Source: Seiridium cupressi
Lineage: Eukaryota; Ascomycota; Sordariomycetes; Amphisphaeriales; Sporocadaceae
Assembly (NCBI GenBank): GCA_036674765.1
Contig: JARVKI010000103.1
Span: forward strand, 82,955 to 146,954
DNA length: 64,000 bases
Reading direction: 5' to 3'
Under the pieces are notes generated by a model. It saw only the letters and a list, made by a program, of their open reading frames with translations, had not been told where the DNA came from and did not search any database. Every line of letters begins with the position of its first letter. The stretch's first letter is position 1. The translations under genes and the position numbers were made by a program. This document shows positions 1 to 11,672 of the stretch, piece by piece.

Positions 1-3000
1 ATCCTTTGTGCAGCGAATGCTCGCAAATCTCAAGGGCACATTGAGTAAGTTGGCTTTATCATTTGTCCCGTTAGATAGTGTGTCACGGAAAGGCCGTGGG
101 AAGAAACGGCGCAATTACCCCATGATCCTCGTCCAGTCCTGCAGGTCAACTGGTAAGCAGTCGTCCCGGAAATGCCCCTGGCTTTGAATACAGCTGGCCG
201 TGACTGGAAGATAGAGCTACAACGATCGACGCGGGGGAGGTTTACATATACATCTACTCTGCGGGTAAGAGGCTAGGCAATACCTCGCATGCGAATTTTG
301 CTAAGGATAGTACACGATCACCATGCACGGCCACAGGTGATTGTGCAGCACATTGCTACGATGCGTCGCGACAAGTATATAATATAGGGGATTGTCAAAC
401 CAACAACATCGCAGATGTAAGGATTGTGAGTCATTGCTCTTCAAAAATGGGGACGAGATAGGGATTCCATATTGGAGCATGGATATACTACTTGCTGAGG
501 ACGTGTTTGCGGTGGTTTGTTAGCAATTGTGAACAGGCTCGTCCCATCTCGAGTCTAGCTATATGAAAAAGCAGTACCGACATACGACCTAAAGTCTTTC
601 TGCTCTGGATTCTATGCGGCTGTACCGATGAGATTCATGATACGCAAACACCCAGACCCTGGAATGCGACTAGGTTTCTTGTATTAGCTGCTCCAATGCA
701 CAACACTCTAGGTTCCAAGGGTAGATAAGTGGCTACGTTTATTTAACCTTGCTTTCCTAAGCAAGGGCTGGGTGGTTTTGTCACTAGTAGGGAGGGACGA
801 TTCCGCCATGGTACGAAGAGGGTGGGGAGTGTAGTATATAGCTAAGGCCTGCTTCATAATCAATTGCTATCCAAACATTCGAATAGATAAATACTGCAAG
901 ATCGTCTGACCAGTAGTACTATTGGGATTTGATGATACGAGAGAAGACGGTACTGGAACATCGTCGATTACTCGGGTGCTCGGTGGCCGACCAAGCCTCT
1001 TATTTGTAGTGGTAGGATTGCACTCGATACCGCTCTTCTATAGCCTTGGTCAATAGATGAACTCTGCTTGTCGAAAGAGTACTTACACTACACTCTGAGC
1101 ACGTGGGTTTTCTGCCGTCGCCTGATGCGCCATAAAAATCAGGCCAAAGATATGTTTAGGAGGCAGCTTTGCAAAAAGACTTACAACGAACCTTCTTTTT
1201 CTTCAAGGCTTGACATGCCCCTCGACGTCGAGTGATTGATCGTTCAGATGAGACCGACTGCTGCATGTCGGTAGACATTATCAAGGATAAAATATGGACG
1301 AAAAGCGAGACGACACACTGGGGCCAATCAAGAGAGCACACGTCCGTCATAAGTATGAAGGTCTTGAATGCAGTGCAATCAAACTAAATTAGAGTACATC
1401 TGCACTTTTGGCTGTCGACGGAGTCTCTATACTCTTAATATCAAGCACCTAGAAGTCGAGTTACAGTTTCGGGGATTGGCAATTATATTGGCACCTATAT
1501 AAGCAACACTGTATGTCAGCATACGGACGGTGGCATGCACGTGGAGGATGTGTGAATAAAATCTGCGCCGAAATTTGTCCCGCGTGACAGGAAATTAAGA
1601 GCCGAACTGATATACCGCACCTGTAATGGCGTAAGCAAACGGTACACGGCCCTGAATATACATAAAACATATTACGACTCGCGAAATACAATGCTCGGAT
1701 ACGAACAGCGCGATTTGCTTAGGCATGCACCTGTCGTATTGAGAGGTTCAAGATAAAGAATTAAAGAGAACAAGAATGGACGAAGGAATAACTGATCCAA
1801 ACCCTCAACTGCTGTTGATTCTTCTTTCGGCAGTTCGACGAGTCTCAGAAACAAGTGCATATGCAGTGTGGAATCTTCTTCGAATGTCGCATGCTTTCAC
1901 GCTAAATCTGCCGATAAAGACAAAGGTGCTATCACGTCATCTAGAGACCGATACCGTAACTTAATGTACGAATGTAGTCCACGCTATCTTTGCGGAACGG
2001 ACCGATCCGGGGACCTGGGCTGCTCAATTAGTGCAACGTCTATGCATCTCAACCTGAACAAAAGTTTTGGGAGTGGGGAAGGCTTCATTCGCTTGCGGCC
2101 TCGCCTACCATACCGATAGTCGAACTGGACTGGGGTTTGTCACGCCTCTTTCTACTGTAAGACCAGAGGTGGGTTGATTTGTAAGGCCAGAATCAGCGAC
2201 AATAAAGCACGGAGCACATTCCAGAGGCGGATGCCGAAGGTTCCCATGCAGATATGCTTTCGGTGTCGTCGGCTAGAAAGAATTTCTGAACTTTATCCAA
2301 CCACAGCAAGATCGATAACTCAAGCCTCCATCAGCTGACCGATGTTCCGTTGAGGCGGCCCCACCTCCAAAAGGGGATAAGCTTGATGTCTTGCTGCGGG
2401 ACCGGGGGATACCTGTTCTTATAAGCGTTCCGGTCTTGCCGCCCTAAGCTTATAAGTTCTTATATACGGCGCGCTTTTATCTCCCGAGAGATAAAAACTG
2501 TTATAAAGAGTAGGGCTATATTAATAAGTCTAGTATAACGGAAATAATTTCGATTTGAAACGTAATTAAATTTATATAAAATATAACATAAAATATATAA
2601 CATTTATTATTTATAATTATTATAATATAATAAAGTTTTTTTTACTATGTTAAAAAATAAGGTTTATATCACTTATAAATGCAAGTAAACCATGAGGCCG
2701 ATGCATCCGGGAAAAAAAAAGATGCCTTGTCGACATAGGAAGTGAGATGGCGGTTACCTATTGTGACGGACTCGACTGGGGCTGGGGCTGGGGCTGGAGA
2801 GCCATATAGTCGTCAAGCACCTTGATAGTGCCTATAATACTGCATATGCAGGTAATGGCCTATGCAAATATTCAAAGGACCCCGCCTAAGCATGCAGGAA
2901 TTGTGGTCCCCCAGCAGGCTCACTCGACCAAATGGGTGCTATTGCTAGGGCAGTACATACCCAGTACTGACACGTGTGTCATACAACTCCTCCCCCAAAC

Positions 3001-3177
3001 CAATCTGCTTCTCTTACATTATCCTGTCTATATATACCCGCATGATCCCTCATATTCTAGAAGCATTTAACCATGCTGTCCAGTCTCATTCTATGTTATT
3101 ATAGAGCTTTTATCAGGCTACGAAGTCGAAAGTCAATCTATTCCTTGTATAGAAAGATATATTGACCACTATCAATA
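1..3177. other. Intergenic stretch, no supported gene
   Basis: No open reading frame here shows a recognisable domain or a convincing multi-exon structure; all are under 85 codons and overlap on both strands. A short AT-rich patch lies at about 2445-2690, preceded by a perfect 9-bp hairpin at 2475-2496, and a CTGGGG hexamer is repeated three times at 2776-2793. The AT-rich patch may be a small relic of a RIPped repeat. Confidence 0.5.
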
Positions 3178-4965
3178 ATGACGGAAGCTGGAGATCCCGT
3201 TGTTCTTCCCCCTCGCATGAGCTCTCGGAAGTTTCATGACTTTATTGGTCGAGCTGTGCAAGTGGTTGGCAGCGAAAACGTCACTGTCATCAGAGAGCCG
3301 GCACACTTCTCGCAGCAAGATTACGCTAATCCATCGAGAGCACACGATATGTTTCATGTCCTCGAGAAAGAGCACTTCTTGGCTTCTGCAGTCGTCGCGC
3401 CGCGGCATGTCCCGGATGTCCAGGACATGATGAGGCTGGTGAACGAATTTGACATACCAATTTGGCCATATTCCACAGGGAAAAACCTCGGATATGGCGG
3501 CGCTGCTCCGCGTGTTCGTGGCAGTGTAGCCCTTGATCTAGGCCGACACTTGAACAAAGTCCTCGAGGTCAACACCGATGCCGCTTATGCCCTCGTTGAG
3601 CCAGGTGTTTCTTACTTCGATCTACATGACTACCTGGTCAAGAACAACCTTCGAGAGAAAGTATGGACGGATGTGCCTGACCTGGGTGGTGGCTCTGTTA
3701 TGGGGAATGCGTTGGAGCGGGGTGTTGGATTTACTCCTTATGCCGACCACTGGTAAGTGAGACGGGACTCCAATGTTGGTGTTTGCGTTGCATCTTCACT
3801 AACACGTTCAGGATGATGCACTGTGGTCTCGAAGTTGTACTGCCTGACGGCTCCCTCATCAGGACGGGTATGGGCGCCCTGCCTAGCCCAAAGGCCGACA
3901 AAAGCATGCCACCCCATGAGCAGGAGTGGAACAAGAGTTGGCAACTGTTCAACTATGGGTTCGGTCCATATAATGACGGTATTTTTTCTCAATCCTCGCT
4001 TGGTGTAGTAGTCAAAATGGGCGTGTCACTCATGATGAACCCCGGGGGTTTCCAATCTTACTTGATCACTTTTCCACGTAACGATGATCTGCACCGAGTT
4101 GTTGAGATTTTGCGGCCGCTGCGCATCTCCAACGTGCTACACGCACCCAAGCTGGAAAATATTCTTGTAGCCGCAGCCCTTGCTGTATGCTTTCCCTTCC
4201 CTCATCAGTCATCGAAGTCGTTTTGCTAACTATCAACAGGGCCCTCGAACTGCATACACCAAGTCAGACAAGCCTTTAAACGAGATGGAATTAGATGAAA
4301 TTGCTAGAAAGCTTAAACTTGGTCGTTGGAATTTGTATGGCGCACTTTATGGGCCCAAAGTGGTTCGCGATGCCCTCTGGTCCGTCATCAAGTCCTCTTT
4401 CGGGCAGGTCCCGGGAGCCAACTTCTACTTCACCGAGGACCGTCCCGACGACCGCGCAATGCAAACGCGCAATACCACCCTCCAGGGCATCCCGTCTATC
4501 ACTGAGCTTGGCTGGGTTAACTGGCTGCCGAACGGGAGCCACCTCTTCTTCTCACCTATCGCGCCGGTGACTGGCAACGACGCACAGGCGCAGTATGAAC
4601 TGACACGTCAGTGCGTCGAGGAGCACGGGTTCGATTTCCTTTGGTCAATTGTCTTCGGTCTCCGCGAGATGCATCATATCGTATGTCTCGTGTTCAACCG
4701 CGAGGACAAGGAGAGCCGTCGACGTGCCCATGCACTGATCAAGACTCTAATCGCCGAGGCAGCTAAGAGGGGTTGGGGAGAATATAGAGCTCATCTCGCG
4801 CTCATGGATCAGATCGCGGCGACGTATAACTTCAATGACAATGCGCAGATGAAGTTAAACGAGACATTGAAGAACGCGCTGGATCCCAAAGGGGTGCTAG
4901 CACCCGGTAAAAACGGCATCTGGCCGGCGAAGTACAACAAAGAGGAATGGACCATACCGAACTAG
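3178..4965 (+). CDS. Vanillyl-alcohol oxidase (FAD-linked)
   Basis: Predicted flavoenzyme of the VAO/PCMH family that oxidises 4-hydroxybenzylic alcohols and ethers (vanillyl alcohol, 4-(methoxymethyl)phenol, eugenol-like phenols) to aldehydes, giving H2O2. Three exons: 3178-3752, 3812-4184, 4240-4965; introns of 59 and 55 nt have GT-AG ends and CTAAC branch sites. The product is 557 aa against about 560 for the Penicillium enzyme. By remembered alignment the key residues are all present: Tyr106 (GYGGAAPR), Asp168 in DVPDLGGG (catalytic Asp170), His417 in NGSHLFFSP (the flavinylated His422), and Tyr498-Arg499 in WGEYR (Tyr503/Arg504). The first ATG gives an N-terminus matching the family. The enzyme recalled from Penicillium ends in WKL, a peroxisomal-type tail; this one ends TIPN, so it may be cytosolic. 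The gene appears intact and functional; the exact substrate is inferred. Confidence 0.95.
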
Positions 4966-7900
4966 CGAGAGACATATTAGGCTATTCTTCTAACACATGG
5001 ATTGCGTATAATATAATAAGCTATCTGCAGTAGATAATTCCCCATTCTTTTGCATTGAATCTTATTGAGACCTTATAATGCCTCGACGTAGCCGAAGGGA
5101 CCTCCAAGGGAGGCGTTCTCTCGGATTGAATTGCCTGACTTGCGATCCCCGATCATTTGGTACAGCGAGTTTTTACCTTGTCTTTCTCTGGCTTCTACAA
5201 CGTGCCTTGGTTTGCTGGGTTTGCATCCGCTCTACGTGGTACCAAGCCACCAATGTGACTTTTGCTTCACTAGACGTGTCTAGCTGAGCAGGATCGATGA
5301 GGTCGCTGTGGAAGGAATCTAGGGATAGTGATCTTGAGCTAGGCGGAATAGACTCGATGGCTTTGGCAGGACTTAGACTGGGTACAGACTCAATGCTACA
5401 TACCCTAGATTTGACAATTAGAGAAAATCCACGACCCTTGGGCAAGATTGGCCAAGCAAGCAGCCCCCGTAAGCAGCATCGGCAACCCAGCGACTGCGCA
5501 CCAGACGGACCTCACTGCCCCGCACCACATTCCGCGCCCCATGTACATACACGTCCATCCGATCGAAAAGTAGGCAGTGCCCTGCTGCGGTCTACAGTCC
5601 AGAAGAGGCTTTAGCAAATCCTCTCATTTTTTTTCTAACCGCGTACTTGTGCCTAGTGGATAGCGGCTATCTAGGATAATCATGCATTTCTCTACATGCG
5701 TTTTTCTGCTGAATTGCTCTCCCTTTGTTTGCTCGGACCAACAGGGCCTGATGGGACCAGCGCCGTCCTCCGAACGGCCCCGTCAAGCTCTTCCAAGAAG
5801 AAATGATGTCATTTGTTTTCGGCCCCGTAAGCCTGCCACCGCTAGTACCATACTATGGTATTGTGGGTAAAAAAGGGCACTGGGGCATGTATTTGTGGGC
5901 ATTTAGTTGATGGCAGGGGTGTTCTGGCGCGTTGATTTGCTCCAAAATCAGACGTACCTGGCCTGTGCAGAGACCTGAAGTGTGCCCTTTCTTTTGCCCG
6001 ATACCATAGTAAGCTTGCTGCTGCTGTTCTAATGCCTGATGCACGCATTACGGTCCCCCCCTGAGAGGGTCGAATGTGGGGCGGCTCATGACTTTTGGTC
6101 GGGACATCCGGATGTTGCTCAGACTCTTGTTTGTTGCCGAGCTCCTCTTTTCTTTGTTTTGCAAAACAACAGGTAACACGATTTAGAATTCTAAGCGTGT
6201 CATGCCACGAGCTTGTGATAGATAGGACCTGATAGCGTGGTAAAAGAGGATTTATGGCTACCAGGCCGACAGATAGCTAGTAGGTGGAGTGCAGGCCCTA
6301 GGAGCTAGATAGGTAGTAGTCCCCCACAGGTGTATATAGAGGACCCTGGAACCCATGCTTCTTACCACACCCCATCTGACCCCCAATTTGGCTCCAGCAA
6401 GACCGGTCTAGTGCTGTGCCAAGACGATGGCATAGCACATTACAGTACGACTTCTGTTCCTCCCTTCTATCAGTGATTTTTCATATAGACAGGTTATAGC
6501 GGGCTAGTGCTGATGGGCACGCAGTATGAGAGGAAAGTGAGTGTATTGTGTGATCCAGGAGGGAGGAGGAGAAGGGCTCCAACTCCCAGCCGGATGGGCT
6601 AAGTAGACAGGGAACACACAGGCACCTAGTGTGTGGTTTCCATCAAGTGCAGTAAAGTAAGATGCTAGAGCTAAGGTCCTAAATGATGCCACAAAAAGTC
6701 ATTAGCCAAGACAGAGCGGAAAGGAGGATTTATAATACATTAATCAGAAGCCGCATAGACTGTTAAGTCATCGTAAATCCCCAATAAAACGATTTGATCG
6801 TGGGCGATTCTGCATACCATATAATCTTTTCCATTCTAATGTCCTATATTAAATGCAACTGCACTAGAAGTAACGATTAAATTGTTAATATAGGGACTCT
6901 TAAGGATTTAAAGAGGTTCGCAATATGGGATTAGCCGGAGGGAATTTATGTAGGTATATATATGCTTATAGGTCGAGTATTCTACTTCATCCTATCAGCT
7001 ATTTAAATAACCACGTGTTATCCTACAATTGTTATATATGTTTCTTTTATTGATTACGACTATTTTAGAAAGCATAAATCTCCGGGTAGATCCTAGATTG
7101 AGATAACTGTTTCCGTACAATGTTATCGACTGGTTTTCTTCTCCTCTGCCTTTTCACATTCGTCTTTATTCTGTTTTTGCGAAGAAGACCAGGAGCTACG
7201 AAGTATGTGCTAGTTAAGAGTATCGGTGCCGCTACTACAACATTCAGAGTCAGTCATTGCTTCTTCCCACCTGCTTGATGAGTTTTCGGGAGTTCAAAAC
7301 CATGTTTCAAGAGCAGAAATACTGAATCAAGAACCGGTAAACTCCTAAAACAGGCTATACGGGGTTTAAAATAACTCCAGAAGTTACTTACAACGTACGG
7401 AGTCCTTTTAATGCCATATATCAAAAGCCTCATAGACTGGTGTCTTCGTTTATTATTCCTGTTGACGAGGATGGCGTAGGGATATGACCGCCCAAGGCTA
7501 ACCATGGCTCTTAGCCAGCAGCTCTCCGTCCATACAAGGGAGTGTACCCGGAGATGGTCCCATGCTTGCTTGTGACGGCGCTGTCGCTCGACGGCGACGT
7601 CAACCGGGAACTGCGCAGCGCGTTCAGGTCATTAATGTGAAAACTTCTGGCAGAATGCATTAATAATGCACATGTTACGGAGATCATGCAGCAAATGGCA
7701 ATCAAGAAACCTGGACGTTGTTCCATACGACCAGATCAATGGTTTCTATCGTGCTGTTGCCGTTTGCCGCCATGCTTACAGGTATGGATACATTAAGGCC
7801 ATTTGTTGCAAAGTCGCTAACTTCAATAAATGGGCGACCTTACCTGTAGCTAAAGTCGCCCAGGCCGAGAGGGTCGTCGAGTTTCCACCCAAGTTAGAAA

Positions 7901-9049
7901 CTCCATGGCCTTTTTTATAACGTTATTTCGGTGTTACCTTGGACAGTGGCAATAATACATCAAATGCCCTACTGAATTTTGATGAAACGGGCGAATGTGT
8001 TCATAGTATTAATGTCTGTGTCTGATTTGATTAAATTATCGGACCAGACCTTTTTCCGAATGTTTCGTGATGCATTACTAGTTCACCATTTGATCATCGA
8101 TAAGAGCCAACTAAATCATCACTCGGGAAAACGGAGCAAGACCTCTCTCTACAAAGAATGGGCTCGATACCATGACTATAAGTTTGAAACCCCAATAATA
8201 ACCCCGAAGCCGTTTCAGACGGAATGCGAAGATGATAGTCTTTTCAGTTGGCCCCAAGAAAACTTCGGGATGTCCATAGCGTTGTGGTCTGTTGTATCTT
8301 TTGCGTCTCCGTCTCCCATGTCATCGTAGGGTGAGCACTGATTCACTGGGACAGGATGGTTCAAGAAACACGTTGCCATCGATTGAGTGCCGACTCGGCT
8401 GGAGAAGAGTCGGGTAAATCTGAGCAACAACCTGCCATATCCCGTCGGCGGACCTTTGTACCTGATGGCTTTAGTGTAAAATATAAATTCTTTTACTCTC
8501 CCGTGGTAACGGGAGGAATTCTATTCAAAGGCAAAGCCAGCTGGCTTGCTCAATAGCTCTATCTAACCTAGCCACGTAGGCGCTCTACATTTTATCGTGT
8601 CAGGATCAAATGTGGCCAGACTTGGCTTGCTCCATTGATGGAGATATTGCCAGGCTGCAAGTTAGTGTAAATGATTTGCTGAAAACGGCTCTAGACATGC
8701 TAGGCTACGAAACCATCTGATACTTTGTTAACATGGCTAGGGAACTAAGCGGAAATATAATTCGTTCGAAGAATTTGATGACTAGAAGACCACTTGCTTA
8801 TGAAGGATTTAGATATACCTTTCACTCCACTGGATTCTTAGTGGTTGGGGTACTCCGCTAATTGTTACAATTAAAGGCGTTGCTTTAATAAATATATTTA
8901 TAAATTAACTCAATGCCTCTAGGACATTTTCTCCTCGTTTACTTGTTATCTGCAATTATAATAGTATCTAACTTGATTTACTAAGGTATAATAAACTATT
9001 TTACATAGTGGGTAGTATACTAAAGTTGTATAGATCCACAGGCCCAATA
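4966..9049. other. Intergenic stretch, no supported gene
   Basis: About 4 kb between the oxidase and the regulator. All reading frames are short and overlapping. The frame at 7979-8329 is the longest on the plus strand, but I recognise no domain in it. AT-rich patches occur near 6830-7060 and 8860-9000. I see no RNA gene or repeat I can support. Confidence 0.45.
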
Positions 9050-11047
9050 TCAAAAAGATCTTGGGAGGCGTCCGAGATCCCGTCCCCTTTGTATTGTGCC
9101 AAGCCCATCGTTTTCGGAACCAATCTCACTCTGCCAAACTGTTTTGAGATTTTGAAACTTTTTAATAATCAGAGACAGAGATTGATCCTCATCACCCGGA
9201 TTGTGCTCAACGCCTGACGCCTTTAATTGCTCAAATGTATGAATTATCCTATCCAACGTTTGGAACAAGTCGACTATCTCCTGCGCTGCGACAGGATTCC
9301 AAGCGGCCTCCCTTGTCGTCGTGATCTGGTGCAGAAATACCACCACATAGCACAATTGTGAGTACATGCTGCAGGGTACGGTAGTATACAAGCGCAATGG
9401 CATGGCGAAGAACAGGTCAAGCCATGCCTTGATGGAGTTGATGCAGCGTTGGTACACCTGGTAACGCCTCAAGTCTGGTTCGTATTTGGGAATGGATGAC
9501 TTGACCATTATCCACTCTCTTATGATAAGGGTTGTGTAATGGTAAAATCCAAGCATTGTTGCTATGGCTGTCAATTAGTCCAGGAACAACACGACCAAGT
9601 ACAGGCTACTTACACTCGCTTCCAAATGTGAAGGTGTTTCCATTGTCAGTGGCAACAAGCTCATCGAGTTGCGACTGTAGAACATCGACCCAGGCCGTTG
9701 GCATCTCCATGGTGTTCATCTTCCATGACGAATAGCGGACCTGATTGATAATGAGTTGCATCTTTACTTGGCGCACAAGCACACTATCTTGCGGTATAGT
9801 GCTGTTAGAAACTTGGACGAGGTACTCGTCTAGATGCGCTGACCACCGAAGGCCTTCGGCAACCTTGAAAGTTTGCGAAACCCTGTCCCATAGTTAGTAT
9901 GACAAGAGCATGCAAAGCATCTCGAGGTGGAGGTGTTGATGAGCAGTATACGTACATTGAAGTAATTAAAAAGGAACCTAATACAACCCTTTGCTCCTCC
10001 AGTGTGCGTTCCTTGTTAACAGAATGTTGTGCCACTGTTGATGCTAGAGGAGGAGGAAATCTCGGAGGGTGCTCCGGCGGTGGCATCTGAAGACCGAGGT
10101 CCCAGACCAAGGAGACAGCAAGCTGTGAGGCTAGGGAGGCGAACTGCTTATCCATTGGAAATAGATGTACCCTGGTATGGAATTAACGAAGAGTCTATTG
10201 AGTGCTTGAAAACTCTTAACACACCAGTTAATGAAGGTGAGCAGTCCTAAAAGCAAGTCAAGGCTCCTCTCGCCGCCAGCAACCACTCTTTCAATGATGG
10301 TGCGTCTTGACTGGAGGCTCAGGCAGTTCCGCCTCTTTGCTGACCCGGATGTGACAGCCATAACATTCAACCAGAAGAAGGGGTACGTCTGCCGAACTAG
10401 ATCAGATGTCGTTTCGGGTGGAAGATAGACATATGGCGTAAACCACTGGACTGGTGTTAGTGTGACGAATTGAAACAGACCGAGGCAGACAGGCTTACCA
10501 TCAACTCTTCCCGAAACTGCTGAAAACAACTATCGTCATTCATGACAGACGCATCGTCGGAAATATTTTCGCCAGTTGAAGGGGTCGAGAGCAGGCTAGC
10601 GGATAGTGAGTTCACCCCATCATCCATTTCAACGCCCTCATCCCCGGAATTGGTGCCATCATCTTCGACCTGACCTGGTTGCTGCGCTCTCAAGAGAGTG
10701 ACCAGCTGGTCTAGCTTCTCCTCAAGCCTCGCCGACCTCGAGCCTGCATTGCGCTTGGGTCCGCGCTGCTTGGCTGGAGCCGAGGGCATACATGTCTTAC
10801 TGAGCCTGCGACACCTAATGTCCATGCACGATGTCAGCTTGCGATAAAAAGAAGAGAAATTCAAAAGAGAGGGGTGGATATCAATTCCGAGAAAATGGAA
10901 AAAGAGAAATCTTACTGACCTCTCGCAGCTAGTGCCATCCGCTCGTGGGATGCACTTGCACTTGACGCGGGCGCAATTGGTGCACGCTTTGCCGCCCACA
11001 TTCCGCCGCGACACGGAAGACTGACCCTCGTCCAGCTCGACCGGCAT
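9050..11047 (-). CDS. Zn(II)2Cys6 fungal transcription factor
   Basis: Sequence-specific nuclear regulator. Six exons on the minus strand: 11047-10920, 10814-10499, 10445-10225, 10171-9956, 9882-9614, 9561-9050; phases close at every junction and give 553 aa. The zinc cluster is split by intron 1. Its cysteines are Cys22-x2-Cys25-x6-Cys32-x8-Cys41-x2-Cys44-x6-Cys51, followed by a basic linker and a short coiled coil (LEEKLDQLVTLL). The middle region (INWVHLFPMDKQF, QLAVSLVWDLGLQ, TLEEQRVVLGSFLITSM) matches the conserved core seen in many secondary-metabolism regulators. An acidic stretch rich in Asp/Asn/Ser separates the two. It is transcribed divergently from the MFS exporter at 11673, 625 bp away, so control of that neighbour is plausible. 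It looks intact, unlike the exporter. Confidence 0.9.
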
Positions 11048-11672
11048 GCCAATCGACGTTCGTTGGGTCCAATGCGTGCAGCAGTGAAATGGTGGGAGCG
11101 AGTGAAGTCGAGCAGCAGTCTGGGGTTACAGACCGTAAGCCAGATTAAAAGGCCCGGCGGAACAGGGCATTCTTTATTTCCCGCTCCGGCTGTGATCGGC
11201 CAATCAATAGATGAAGTTAGTGTTCTTGGGCCCGCTGCGACGGGTTACGGAATGGCGTTTTTAGGTACAGCATCAGCGCACATGCAGTGTGGGACCCATC
11301 TAAGTCGGGTGTCTCAGTGTACTTGTAGGTGACCGTAGTTGGCGCATTGATTTCAAAAGGTACGCCAATTATGAGAGCAGTCACCAATGTATCCAAGTAC
11401 CTCCGCAACCCGGAAATTGGAAGCTACTTGCTTTGCGGTTCCGTTTGGCATTTTGATTGCAAGTGGCTTCTTATTCCCCTTCCCTTTAAAAACTTACAAC
11501 AGACTCAATGTACTCTTTTCTCAGATTCATTGATGCATTCACGTCCCTTTTATGCTAGCCTGTGCCTCCAACATTTACGCGCTTCTCGGTCAATATATTT
11601 CGAGCGGAAATGCAAACGACTTAATCACTCGAACATTCACCTTCCGAACCGCCGGTATCTGAACAAGCCACC
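11048..11672. promoter_or_regulatory. Shared divergent promoter region, regulator/MFS exporter
   Basis: This 625-bp gap separates the start codons of the minus-strand Zn2Cys6 regulator and the plus-strand MFS exporter. Divergent pairing of a regulator and an efflux pump is common in fungal clusters. I do not identify a specific operator; the role as a shared promoter is inferred from gene orientation only. Confidence 0.4.

Noticed and set aside
7979..8329. 116-aa frame between the oxidase and the regulator
   Set aside because: No domain, no splice partners, and the frame overlaps another on the opposite strand.
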